Source: Camellia lanceoleosa
Taxonomy: Eukaryota; Streptophyta; Magnoliopsida; Ericales; Theaceae
Reading direction: 5' to 3'
Length of the DNA stretch: 64,000 nt
NCBI GenBank assembly: GCA_025200525.1
Contig: JANUSC010000373.1
Coordinates: 1-64,000, forward strand
Part shown: piece after piece, positions 22,822 through 34,955 of the stretch
Layout of the letters: each line of letters opens with the position of its first letter
Position numbering within the stretch: position 1 is the stretch's first letter
Position numbers and translations under genes: made by a program
Notes under the pieces: generated by a model
Databases searched by the model: none
What the model was told of the DNA's origin: nothing
Seen by the model: the letters and a program-made list of their open reading frames with translations, nothing else

Positions 22822-23590
22822 TGTATGGGGAGCAAATATTCCAAGCCCGCATTCTTTCTTCCGATCACCGACAAGATCACAATCTAGCGGTGAGCTACCC
22901 TACGTGTGGGTAGGAAAACCCCTCTGACGGTCAAGTTAGAACACACACCAGGGGATAGATAGAGAGAAGGGAGAGTGATTGAGTGTAAGTATAGCTCTTA
23001 CCAAATGTTCATCCTCTCAGATGGGAGGCGCAGACTTGCTTATATACCTTCTCGCCTCATATCCACTCCCAACTCTCTCAACACGTGGCTCGCTATCCCA
23101 TCTATCAGCATACACCATGCCGAACACCACCTAATCTCAACTGCTAGCCTTCTCACCGAGCTCGGCTGAGTCAGATTATCCATACCGTCAGTGCTTCACA
23201 CCTAAGCACTTCACTGGCTGAGCCCAAGGAGAACCGGGCTACCGGGCATGTCGGAAAAGCTGAGCATGGAACATCACTTGTGGTCGGCCTTCCTGCCGAG
23301 CAAACGGTTATGTCGGGTGACCGCGCCTTTCCGGGCGCCGGTCACTTAACTTGATCCTTCACCTTCGCCAGACACGCATGACCGCATACGAGCACGGCCT
23401 CACCGAGCTGTTTCCTTCCAACCAGGGCGGCGCATACTTGGTCCAACACTTGCCCGGCCCAGATCCTAGTAGTCCAATTCTGGGTGGATCGCAGGTCACG
23501 TCGGCGCAACACCTGCTCGGCCCAAATCTGCCCGGCATAACTCTGTCCGGTCAAATCTTCCCGGTATCAGGATCATTATTTTCCCTCTCA
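22822..23590 (-). repeat. Tat element 5' LTR
   Basis: It starts TGTATGGGGAGC and ends TTCCCTCTCA on the plus strand, pairing with 12003-12788. A GGTATATAAG TATA box (minus) is kept at 23039-23048. Confidence 0.93.
23039..23048 (-). promoter_or_regulatory. TATA box of the Tat 5' LTR promoter
   Basis: The minus strand reads GGTATATAAG, identical to the copy in the other LTR. It would drive genomic RNA toward lower coordinates. Confidence 0.55.
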
Positions 23591-23595
23591 GATAG
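23591..23595. repeat. Tat element target-site duplication, right copy (GATAG)
   Basis: Exact match to 11998-12002; the satellite monomer resumes here at the base where it was interrupted. Confidence 0.95.
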
Positions 23596-24221
23596 AGAGA
23601 AAGAACAAGAGAGAGAGAAAGAATGATTGCAATAGATCCTGGTTTGGTGTATTTCAATGGATAATAAGATTGAACAGATAGAAATAAATTGAAGATTGTG
23701 ACTGGTTTGTTGAACAGATAAGAAATTTTGGATAGATATTTGAACAGATAAGAGATTAAAATTGAACTAATAATAAATTCTAGACAAAAATTTGCATAGA
23801 TAGGGAAAAAAATTGAAAAGATAGTCAAGATTTTGGAATATATAGACAAAAAAATAATAATTAAACACTTAAATATAAATTTGAACATATAGAAAAACAA
23901 ATTAACAGATAAATTAAGGAGTAAAATTGAAAAGAAAACGTTTTCAAAACAAATAAAAGACTTCTCACCAAATTATTTTACTCAATGCCCGCAGAGGACC
24001 ATCGAGGAGAAGAATCCATTAATCCAAATCGTTATGGAAAGTTTTTTCTTCAAGCACAGATCCAATTTCTCCTTTTTTCTTTTTTTTTTTTTAAGTTGTT
24101 GAACTTTGTTGTTGTTGTATGATGAAACAAATGGCAACAGATAGTTGTAAATGAACAAAAAATAAATAAAAATTAAGCAAATAGAAATAATAATGAAAAA
24201 TAGAACAGATATATATATATA

Positions 24222-24895
24222 CTGGATTATATATGAGAAAGAATTTCAACAGATAGAGAGAAAGAACAAGAAAGAGTGAAAAAAATATTCCAACAGATCC
24301 TGGTTTGGTATATTTCCACAGATTATAAAATTGAATAGATAGAAATAAATTGATGATTGTGACTGGTTTGTTGAACGGATAAGGAATTTTGGAAAGATAT
24401 TTGAACAGATAAGAGATTAAAACTGAACTGATAATAAAATCTAGACAAAAAGTTGCACAGAGGGAAAAAAAATTGAACAGATAGTCAAGATGTTGGAATA
24501 TATAAACAAAAAAATAATAATTAAACACTTAAATGTAAATTTGAACATATAGGGAAAAAAAATTAAAAAGATAAATTAAGGAGTAAAATTGAAAACAAAA
24601 CGTTTTTCAAAACAAATAAAAAGACTTCTCACCAAATTATTTTACTAAATGCCTGCATAGGACCATCGGAGGAGAAGAATCCATTGATCCAGCTCCTTAT
24701 GGACAGTTTTTTTTCTTCAAGCACACAGATCCAATTTCTCCACCTTTTTTTTTTTTTTTTTTCAAGTCGTTGATCTTTGTTGTTGTTGTATGATGAAACA
24801 AATTGCAGAGATAGTTGTAAATGAAACAAAAAAAAGAATTAAAAATTAAGATAGAAATAATAATAAAAATAGAATGATATATATATATATATATC
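24222..24895. repeat. Hybrid satellite monomer (type 3 front, type 4 tail)
   Basis: The front half has type 3 marks (AAAACTGAACTG, AAAGTTGCACAGAGGG). The tail has TTCAAGTCGTTGATC and GAAACAAAAAAAAGAATT, otherwise seen only at the end of type 4 monomers (about 29420 and 32128). The following monomer is type 1, so the array register is kept. Confidence 0.7.
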
Positions 24896-26226
24896 TGAAC
24901 GCCCTCAAAATTAAACCCATAATATATAATATTAACATGCATCATCATAAGAAAACTAAGAGTCTTATTCCATTCATCAGAGTAAACTTATTAAAAGACA
25001 TCACATGTAATAAAGAAAGTAAATGCCCTATGGGCTTACATCTTTCCAAGCCAATACTTGAACACAAAAATATGAGTACTAACTCATTTACAAGTTAAGC
25101 CCTTGGCTTGAGTCCTTACATGTAATACCAAATAAAGCAAATAACGACTAATCTAAAATGAGTCTTCAACTCTAAATCCTTCCAAGCTAATTCCTTGGAG
25201 GTAGCCCATCACCTGAACCTGAAAATGATGTTCCCTTATAGGGTGAGCCACAGCCCAGTAGAAAAATACTAAACCAAATATAAGCATTGAATAAAGCAAT
25301 AGCATCCAATAGATGGTTAACCAAGATAATCAATTATATCATTATACAATCTCATGACACTAATGTCTATGACATGTTTCACCTTCTATTATTATCAATA
25401 TGGCTCAGAACCTGGCCAAAATTATAACAGTGAACTATATATCACATTCACATTACTTCCAATATCAACAAAACAAATGAGACTAAGGCTCATATCAAAA
25501 CACTTCATACTTCTCATTTGATACACATTTTAGTGCTGTATCAACAACATATAGAAACACTTCTATAATCAATAAGCACACATAATAGTGATGCTAATGG
25601 AGTCCATTCCCTATCTCCTCCCAATCAAAATCCGGTTTAGAGGTCCATCCCCTATCTTCCCCTAAACCGTGGAGTACATCCTCTATCTCTTCCCAAACAA
25701 TATGCATATGCAATGCTCAATCAATACACGTAATCTCTGTATTAATTCAATAGTCAAAGTAAATGACTTAACCAATGTGATTAGTTTCAGTGTTTCCTAA
25801 TCCCTATGCAATGTCTACAACAATCATGGCTATCCTCCACCGATAGCCCAAAACAGTTATTTCTAGACAAGAAATAAATATATCAACAATTCAATAGGCG
25901 AGTAATTTAAATTATCCAACTACACAATTAAATTAATAAATTTCTCAATTCTCCTTAAATTAATTATACAAATTAATTAATTTAAAACAACTAGGGTTTT
26001 TCCCAAAATTACCAAAATACCCCCAACATATCAAAATACCAGAACTTAGAACAAAACTTATAATATGGAGTAGGAAGTCCCTACCTCAAAGAAATTAACC
26101 CGAATGAAGAAGACGGAGATGATGACCCAAACTCCAAAGTGCTCCACACCCAAGATTTTTCAGATTAAAATGAAGCTCTCGACTTACTCTATCTTTTTAA
26201 TAAAGCAACTAGGGTAGAAACACACT

Positions 26227-26236
26227 CTATATAGAT
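26227..26236 (-). promoter_or_regulatory. TATA-like box in the solo LTR
   Basis: CTATATAGAT (a near palindrome) lies just downstream, in element orientation, of the CG-rich cluster. The matching place in Tekay-A (about 7505-7515) reads CTAGCTAGAT, so the box is altered there. Confidence 0.4.
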
Positions 26237-26344
26237 CAAACCTAAGAGAGAAGGTGTGTAGAGGAAGAGAAAACTCGTACCTAGGGTTTTGGAATCTGAA
26301 AGGGGATGAAAAACTGATCTGAAACACGCCGCCTATTTAAACTC

Positions 26345-26650
26345 GACAGCTCGCTCGGCGAGGACTTGGTCGCCGAGCGACTGACATGAAAACCACGCCG
26401 AGCCAAGAATGCCTCGCCGAGCCAACAACCCAGAAGCTCGCTCAAGCGAAGGAAATCTCGCTCGAGCGAAGAACTCAAACTCTCAGGTCTGCAACCAGAC
26501 GCACGCTCGAGCGAAGGAAAGCTCGCTCGAGCGAAGAACAAACCGGCTCGTTCGAGCAAAGAAAAGCTCGGTCGAGCCAAGAAACATCGCCTCGTGTCTA
26601 TACTAGACGAATCGCCGCTCGGCGAAGGAACCCTGGCTCGATCCACTAGA
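26345..26650. repeat. Cluster of CGCTCGAGCG-type palindromic words in the solo LTR
   Basis: About ten GC-rich words of the form GCTCGCTCGAGCGAAG or GCCGAGCGA recur every 20-40 bp. The core CGCTCGAGCG is a perfect palindrome. Related words sit at the same place in the Tekay-A LTR (7615-7970). Confidence 0.8.
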
Positions 26651-26880
26651 CACAAAATTCAACTCGCCGGCGACCAAACCTCGCCGGCGACCAACTCAAA
26701 AAGCTGAAAGAACACTTGGTTTCCGAACCCAACCAACCTGAAACAAATCTGCCCAATACATCCTATAAGTCCAAATGAGAAAATAAAGGACGACAACAAC
26801 AATTATACAATGATAGAATCTACGGAACCTAAGTCCGAATACAATAATCAAATGGGAAAAGACCAGGGTCGCTATATATA

Positions 26881-29559
26881 CTGGATTATATTTGAGAAAG
26901 AATTTCAACAGATAGAGAGAAAGAACAAGAGAGAAAGAAAGAAAGATTGCAACAGATCCTGGTTTGGTGTATTTCAACAGATAATAAAATTGAACAGATA
27001 GAAATAAATTGAAGATTGTGACTGGTTTGTTGAACAGATAAGAAATTTTTGATAGATATTTGAACAGATAAGAGATTAAAATTGAACTGATAATAAAATT
27101 TAGACAAAAATTTGCACAGATAGGGAAAAAAATTGAACAGATAGTTAAGATTTTGTAATAAATAGACAAATAAATAATAATTAAAGACTTAAATGTAAAT
27201 TTGAACATATAGAAAAAAAAAAAATCAACAGATGAAATAGGGAGTAAAATTGAAAACAAAACGTCTTTCAAAACAAATAAAAAGACTTCTCACCAAATTA
27301 TTTTACTCAATGCCTGCAGAGGACCGTCAGAGGAGAAGAATCCATTGATCCAGCTCCTTGTGGACGGTTTTTTTTTCTTCAAGTACACAGATCCAATTTC
27401 CCCCCCTCTCTTTTTTTTTAAGTTGCTGATCTTTGTTGTTGTTATTTGATGAAACAAATTGCAACAGATAGTTGTAAATGAATCAAAAAAAAATTAAAAA
27501 TAAAGCAGATTGAAATAATAATAATAATAATAAATAGAACAGATATATATATACTGGATTATATTTGAGAAATAATTTCAACAGATAGAGAGAAAGAACA
27601 AGAGAGAGAGAAAGAAAGATTGCAATAGATCCTGGTTTGGTGTATTTCAACAGATAATAAAATTGAACAGATAGAAATAAATTAAAGATTGTGACTGGTT
27701 TGTTGATCAGATAAGAAATTTTGGTTAGATATTTGAACAGATAAGAGATTAAAATTGAACTGATAATAAATTCCAGACTAAAATTTGCACAGATAGGGAA
27801 AAAAATTGAAAAGATAGTCAAGATTTTGGAATATATAGACAAAAAAAAATAATGAAACACTCAAATATAAATTTGAACATATAGAAAAAAAATTCAATAG
27901 ATAAATTAAGAAGTAAAATTGAAAAAAAAAACATTTTTGAAAAAAATAAAAAGACTTCTCACCAAATTATTTTACTCAATGCCTGCAGAGGACCATCGAA
28001 GGAGAAGACTCCATTGATCCAGTTCCTTATGGACAGTTTTTTTTCTTCAAGCACACAGATGCAATTTCTCCTCCTTTTTTTTTTATGTTGTTGATCTTTG
28101 TTGTTGTTGAATGATAAAACAAATTGTAGCAGATAGTTGTAAATGAACCAAAAAAAATTAAAAATTAAGCAGATAGAAATAATAATAAAAAAATTGAACA
28201 GATATATATATACATACTGGATTATATTTTAGAAAGAATTTCAACAGATAGAGAGAAAGAACAAGACAGAGTGGAAGAAAGATTACAGCAGATCCTGGTT
28301 TGGTATATTTCAACAGATAGAAATAAATTGAAGATTGTGACTGGTTTGTTGAACAGATAAGAAATTTTGGAAAGATATCTGAACACATAAGAGATTAAAA
28401 CTAAAATGATAATAAAATCTAGAGAAGAATTTGCACAGAGAGGGAAAAAAAAGTTTGAACAGATAGTCATGATTTTTGAATATATAGACAAAAAAATAAT
28501 AATTAAACACTTAAATGTAAATTTGAACATATAGAAAAAAAAAATCAACAGATAAATTAAGGAGTAAAATTGAAAACAAAGCGTTTTTCAAAACAAATAA
28601 AAAGGCTTATCACCAAATTATTTTACTCAATGCCTGCAGAGGACCATCGGATGAGAAGACTCCACTGATCCAGCTTCTTATGGACAGTTTTTTTTCTTTA
28701 ATCACACAGATCCAATTTGCCCTCCTCTTTTTTCTTTTCTTTTTTTTTTTAAGTTGTTGATCTTTGTTGTTGTTGTTGTACGATGAAACAAATTGCAACA
28801 GATAGTTGTAAATGAACCAAAAAAAATTAAAAATTAAACAGATAGAAATAGTAATAAAAAAATAGAACATATATATTTATATACTGGATTATATTTCAGA
28901 AAGAATTTCAACAGATTGAGAGAAAGAACAAGAGAGAGTGAAAGAAAGATTGCAACAGATCCTGGTTTGGTGTATTTCAACAGATAATAAAAATTAACAG
29001 ATAGAAACAAATTGAAGATTGTGACTGGTTTGTTGAACGGATAAGAAATTTTGGAAAGATAGTTGAACAGATAAGAGATTAAAATTGAACTGATAATGAA
29101 ATCAAGACAAATTTGCACGGATAGGGAAAAAAATTGAACAGATAGTCAAGATTTTTGAATATATAGACAAAAAAATAACAATTAAATGCTTAAATTTAAA
29201 TTTGAACATATAGAAAAAAAATTGAACAGATAAATTAGGGAGTAAAATTGAAAACAAAACGACTTTCAAAACAAATAAAAAGATTGCACACCAAATTATT
29301 TTACTCAATGCCTGCAGAGGACCATCGGAGGAGAAGAATCCATTGATCCAGCTCCTTATGGACAGCTTTTTTTCTTCAAACACACAGATCTAATTTCTCC
29401 TCATTTTTTTTTTATTTTTTCAAGTCGTTGATCTTTGTTGTTGTTGTATGATGAAACAAATTGCAACAGATAGTTGTAAATGAAACAAAAAAAAAAAAGA
29501 ATTAAAAATTAAGCAGATAGAAATAATAATAAAAAATAGAACAGATATATATGTATATA
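26881..29559. repeat. Higher-order repeat unit 1 (types 1-2-3-4)
   Basis: Type 1 (26881) has ACGTCTTTC, GACCGTC and CCTTGTGG. Type 2 (27554) has GAAAAGATAGTCAAG and CAGATGCAATTTC. Type 3 (28217) has GATATCTGA, AAGTTTGAAC and GTCATGAT. Type 4 (28884) has ATCAAGACAAATTTGCAC, ACGACTTTC and TTCAAGTCGTTG. Length is 2679 bp. Confidence 0.8.
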
Positions 29560-32259
29560 CTGGATTATATTTGAGAAAGAATTTCAACAGATAGAGAGAA
29601 AGAACAAGAGAGAAAGAAAGAAAGATTGCAACAGATCCTGGTTTGGTGTATTTCAACAGATAATAAAATTGAACATATAGAAATAAATTCAAGATTGTGA
29701 CTGGTTTGTTGAACAGGTAAGAAATTTTTGATAGATATTTGAACAGATAAGAGATTATAATTGAACTGATAATAAAATCTATACAAAAATTTGCACAGAT
29801 AGGGAAAAAAAATTGAACGGATAGTCAAGATTTTATAATAAATAGACAAAAAAATAATAATTAAACACTGAAATGTAAATTTGAACATATAGAAAAAAAA
29901 AATCAACAGAAAAATTAAGGAGTAAAATTGAAAACAAAACGTCTTTCAAAACAAATAAAAAAACTTCTCACCAAATTATTTTACTCAATGCTTGCAGAGG
30001 ACCGTCGGAAGAGAAGAATCCATTGATCCAGCTCCTTGTGGACAGTTTTTTTTCTTCAAGCACACAGATCCAATTTCTCCTCCCCCCGTTTTTTTTTTTT
30101 TTAAGTTGTTGATCTTTGTTGTTGTTGTTTGATGAAACAAATTGCAACGGATAGTTGTAAATGAACCAAAAAAAATTAAAAATAAAGCAGATGGAAATAA
30201 TAATAATAAAAAATAGAACAGATATATATATTTATATATACTGGATTATATTTGAGAGAGAATTTTAACAGATGTAGAGAAAGAACAAGAGAGAGACAAA
30301 CAAAGATTGCAATAGATCCTGGTTTGGTGTATTTCAACAGATAATAAAATTGAACAAATAGAAATAAATTGAAGATTGTGACTGGTTTGTTGAACAGATA
30401 AGAAATTTTGGTTAGATATTTGAACAGATAAGAGATTAAAATTGAACTGATAATAAATTCTAGACAAAAATTTGCACAGATAGGGAAAAACAAATTGAAA
30501 AGATAGTCAAGATTTTGGAATATATAGACAAAAAAATAATAATTAAACACTTAAATATAAATTTGAACATATAAAAAAAAATTCAATAAATAAATTAAGG
30601 AGTAAAATTGAAAAAAAAAAAAGTTTTTCAAAACAAATAAAAAGACTTCTCACCAAATTATTTTACTCAATGCCTGCAGAGGACCATCGAAGGAGAAGAC
30701 TCCATTGATCCAGCTCCTTATGGACAGTTTTTTTTCTTCAAGCACACAGATGCAATTTCACCTCCTTTTTTTTTTCTGTTGTTGATCTTTGTTGTTGTTG
30801 TATGATGAAACAAATTGCAACAGATAGTTGTAAATGAACCAAAAAAAAATAAAAATGAAGTAGATAGAAATAATAATAAAAAATTGAACAGATATATATA
30901 TATATATATATTGGATTATATTTGAGAAAGAATTTCAACAGATAGAGAGAAAGAACAAGAGAGAGTGAAAGAAAAATTGCAGCAGATCCTGGTTTGGTAT
31001 ATTTCCACTGATAATAAAATTGAACAGATAGAAATAAATTGAAGATTGTGACTGGTTTGTTGAACAGATAAGAAATTTTGGAAAGATATCTGAATACATA
31101 AGAGATTAAAACTGAACTGATAATAAAATCTAGACAAGAAGTTGCATAGAGAGGGAAAAAAAGTTTGAACAGATAGTCATGATTTTGGAATATATAGACA
31201 AAAAAATAATAATTAATCACTTAAATGTAAATTTGAACATATAGAAAAAAAATTCAACAGATAAATTAAGGAGTAAAATTGAAAAGAAAACGTTTTTCAA
31301 AACAAATAAAAAGACTTCTCACCAAATTATTTTACTCAATGCCTGCAGAGGACCATCGGAGGAGAAGACTCCATTGATCCAGCTCCTTATGGACAGTTTT
31401 TTTTTCTTCAATCACACAGAACCAATTTCTCTTCCTTTTTTTTTTTTTTTTTTAAGTTGTTGATCTTTGTTGTTGTTGTTGTACGATGAAACAAATTGCA
31501 ACAGATAGTTGTAAATGAACAAAAAAAATTAAAAATTAAGCAGATAGAAATAATAATAAAAAATAGAACATATATATATATACTGGATTATATTTGAAAA
31601 AGAATTTTAACAGATTGAGAGAAAAAACAAGAGAGTGTGAAAGAAAGGTTGCAATAGATCCTGGTTTGGCGTATTTCAACGGATAATAAAATTGAACAGA
31701 TAGAAACAAATTGAAGATTGTGACTGGTTTGTTGAACGGATAAGAAATTTTGGAAAGATATTTGAACAGATAAGAGATTAGAATTGAACTGATAATAAAA
31801 TCAAGACAAATTTGCACAGATGGGGAAAAAAATTGAACAGATAGTCAAGATTTTCGAATACATAGACAAAAAAGTAGCAATTAAATGCTTAAATGTAAAT
31901 TTGAACATATAGAAAAAAAATTGACCAGATAAATTAAGGAGTAAAATTGAAAACAAAACGACTTTCAAAACAAATAAAAAGATTGCACACCAAATTATTT
32001 TACTCAATGCCTGCAGAGGACCATCGGAGGAGAAGATTCCATTGATCCAGCTCCTTATGGACAGTTTTTTTTCTTCAAGCACACAGATCCAATGTCTCCT
32101 CCTTTATTTTTATTTTTTTTATTTTTTCAAGTCGTTGATCTTTGTTGTTGTTGTACGATGAAACAAATTGCAACAGATAGTTGTAAATGAAACAAAAAAA
32201 AAGAAGTAAAAATTAAGCAAATAGAAATAATAATAAAAAATAGAACATATATATATATA
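29560..32259. repeat. Higher-order repeat unit 2 (types 1-2-3-4)
   Basis: Monomers at 29560, 30241, 30911 and 31583 repeat the four sets of diagnostic words in the same order. Length is 2700 bp. Confidence 0.8.
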
Positions 32260-34955
32260 TTGGATTATATTTGAGAAAGAATTTCAACAGATAGAGAGAA
32301 AGAACAAGAGAGAAAGAAAGAAAGATTGCAACAGATCCTGGTTTGGTGTATTTCAACAGATAATAAACTTGAACAGATAGAAATAAATTGAAGACTGTGA
32401 CTGGTTTGTTGAACAGATAAGAAATTTTTAATAGATATTTGAACAGATAAGTGATTAAAATTGAACTGATAATAAAATCTGGACAAAAATTTGCACAGAT
32501 AGGGTAAAAAATTGAACAGATAGTCGAGATTTTATAATAAATAGACAAAAAAATAACAATTAAACACTTAAATGTAAATTTGAACATATAGAAAAACAAA
32601 TCAACAGATAAATTAAGGAGTAGAATTGAAAACAAAACGTCTTTCAAAACAAATAAAATGACTTCTCACCAAATTATTTTACTGAATGCCTGTAGAGGAC
32701 CGTCGGAGGAGAAGAATCCATTGATCCAGCTCCTTGTGGACAGTTTTTTTTTCTTCAAGCACGCAGATCCAATTTCCCCCCCTCCGATTTTTCTTTTTTT
32801 TTTTAAGTTGTTGATCTTTGTTGTTGTTGTTTGATGAAACAAATTGCAACAGATAGTTGTAAATAAACCAAAAAAAATTAAAAATAAAGCAGATTGAAAT
32901 AATAATAATAAAAAATAGAACAGATATATAAATATATATATACTGGATAATATTTGAGAAAGAATTTCAACAGATAGAGAGAAAGAACAAGAGAGAGACA
33001 AAGAAAGATTGCAATAGATCCTGGTTTGGTGTATTTCAACAGATAATAAAATTGAACAGATAGAAATAAATTAAAGATTGTGACTGGTTTGTTAAACAGA
33101 TAAGAAATTTTGGTTAGATATTTGAACAGATAAGAGATTAAAATTGAACTGATAATAAATTCTAGACAAAAACCTGCACAGATAGGGAAAAAAATTGAAA
33201 AGATAGTCAAGATTTTGGAATATATAGACAAAAAAATAATAAATACACTCTTAAATATAAATTTGAACATATAGAAAAAAAAATTCAACAGATAAATTAA
33301 GGAGTAAAATTGAAAAAAAAATGTTTTTCAAAACAAATAAAAGATTTCTCACCAAGTTATTTTACTCAATGCTGCAGATGACCATCGGAGAAGAAGACTC
33401 CATTGATCCAAATTTCCTTATGGATGCTTTTTTTCTTCAAGCACACAGATGCAATTTCTCCTCTTTTTTTTTTTTTATGTTGTTGATCTTTGTTGGTTTT
33501 GTATGGTGAAACAATTTGCAACAGATAGTGGTAAATGAACCAAAAACAATTAAAAATTAAGCGATAGAAATAATAATAAAAAATTGAGCAGATATATATA
33601 TATATATATCTGGATTTTATTTAAGAAAGAATTTCAAGATAGAGAGAAAGAACAAGAGAGAGTGAAAGAAAGATTGCATGAGATCTGGTTTGGTATATTT
33701 CAACAGATAATAAAATTGAACAGATAGAAATAAATTAAAAATTGTGACTGGTTTGTTGAACAGATAAGAAATTTTGGAAAGATATCTGAACACATAAGTG
33801 ATTAAAACTGAACTGATAATAAAATCTAGACAAGAAGTTGCACAAAGAGGGAAAAAAAAGTTTGAACAGATAGTCATGATTTTGGACAATATAGAAAAAG
33901 TAATAATAATTAAACACTTAAATGTAAATTTGAACATATAAAAAAAAAAATTCAACAGATAAATTAAGGAGTAAAATTGAAGACAAAACGTTTTTCAAAA
34001 CAAATAAAAAGACTTCTCACCAAATTATTTAACTCAATGCCTGCAGAGGACCATCGGAGGAGAAGACTCCATTGATCCAGCTCCTTATGGACAGTTTTTT
34101 TTTCTTCAATCACACAGATCCAATTTCTCCACCTCTTTTTTTTTTTTTTTAAAGTGGTTGATCTTTGTTGTTGTTGTTGTACGATGAAACAAGTGGCAAT
34201 AGATAGTTGTAAATGAACCAAAAAAAATTAAAAATTAAGCAGATAGAAATAATAACCAAAAATAGAACAGATACATATATACTGGATTATATTTGGGAAA
34301 GAATTTCAACAGATAGAGAGAAAGAACAAGAGAGAGTGAAAGAAAGATTGCAACAGATCCTGGTTTTGGTCTATTTCAACTGATAATAAAATTGAATAGA
34401 TAGAAATAAATTGAATATTGTGATTGGTTTGTTGAACGGATAAGAAATTTTGGAAAGATATTTGAACAGATAAGAGATTAAAATTGAACTGATAATAAAA
34501 TGAAGACAAATTTGCACAGATAGAGAAAAAAATTGAACAGATATTCAAGATTTTTGAATATATAGACAAAAAAATAATAATTAAACGCTTAAATGTAAAT
34601 TGGAACATATAGAAAAAAAAATGAACAGATAAATTAAGGAGTAAAATTGAAAACAAAACGACTTTCAAAACAAATAAAAAGATTTCACACCAAATTATTT
34701 TACTCAATGCCTGCAGAGGAACATCGGAGGAGAAGAATCCATTGATCCAGCTCTTTATGGACAGTTTTTTTTCTTCAAGTACACAGATTCAATTTCCCCT
34801 CATTTTTTTTTTTTTTTTTTTTTAAGTTGTTGATCTTTGTTGTTGTTGTATGATGAAACAAATTGAAACAGATAGATGTAAGTGAACCAAAAAAAAATTA
34901 AAAATTAAGCAGATAGAAATAATAATAAAAAATAGAACAGATATATATATATATA
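32260..34955. repeat. Higher-order repeat unit 3 (types 1-2-3-4)
   Basis: Monomers at 32260, 32943, 33610 and 34282 repeat the order again. The last lacks the TTCAAGTCG tail word but keeps ACGACTTTC at about 34658. Length is 2696 bp. Confidence 0.78.

Larger units (their letters stand above)
12003..23590 (-). mobile_element. Tat-lineage Ty3/gypsy retrotransposon (Retand-like), complete but frameshifted
   Basis: This 11.6-kb element has LTRs of 786 and 769 bp, a primer site, a purine tract and a perfect 5-bp target duplication. Reading the minus strand, the order is gag, protease, RT, RNase H, a second (archaeal-type) RNase H, integrase, then a long 3' region of about 4 kb. The second RNase H placed before integrase is known for the Tat/Ogre group. 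The 3' region carries a plus-strand extra gene and a short tandem repeat, as described for Retand-type Tat elements. Each domain is readable but the frames are interrupted, so I infer it is non-autonomous now, unless the indels are sequencing errors. Confidence 0.92.
23591..24895. repeat. Satellite block B
   Basis: It resumes the monomer interrupted at 12002, then a new monomer starts at 24222 and reaches its (TA)n tract at about 24878-24894, where the solo LTR begins. The first monomer has type 2 marks (AATAAATTC, GAAAAGATAGTCAAG). Confidence 0.96.
24896..26872 (-). mobile_element. Solo-LTR-like copy of the Tekay-A LTR family
   Basis: It starts TGAACGCCCTCAAAATTAA, related to TGTAACGCCTCAAAATAA of the Tekay-A LTR, and ends near GACCAGGGTCGC, related to GGACCGCTTA. 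Shared blocks in between include GGGCTTACA-CTTTCCAAG, AGCCCTTGGCTTGA and GGAGTACATCC. No internal element sequence is present, so it is best read as a solo LTR left by LTR-LTR recombination. It sits inside the (TA)n tract of a satellite monomer, so a target duplication cannot be told from the repeat itself. It is too diverged from 6357-8144 to be a recent copy. Confidence 0.8.

Noticed and set aside
22274..22927. Plus-strand frames of about 100 codons opposite the Tat gag
   Set aside because: They are shadows of the minus-strand gag frames, which carry the recognisable motifs.
26386..26655. Plus and minus frames across the CG palindrome cluster (Arg/Glu/Ser repeats)
   Set aside because: The apparent peptide repeats are produced by the repeated CGCTCGAGCG words; no gene signals.
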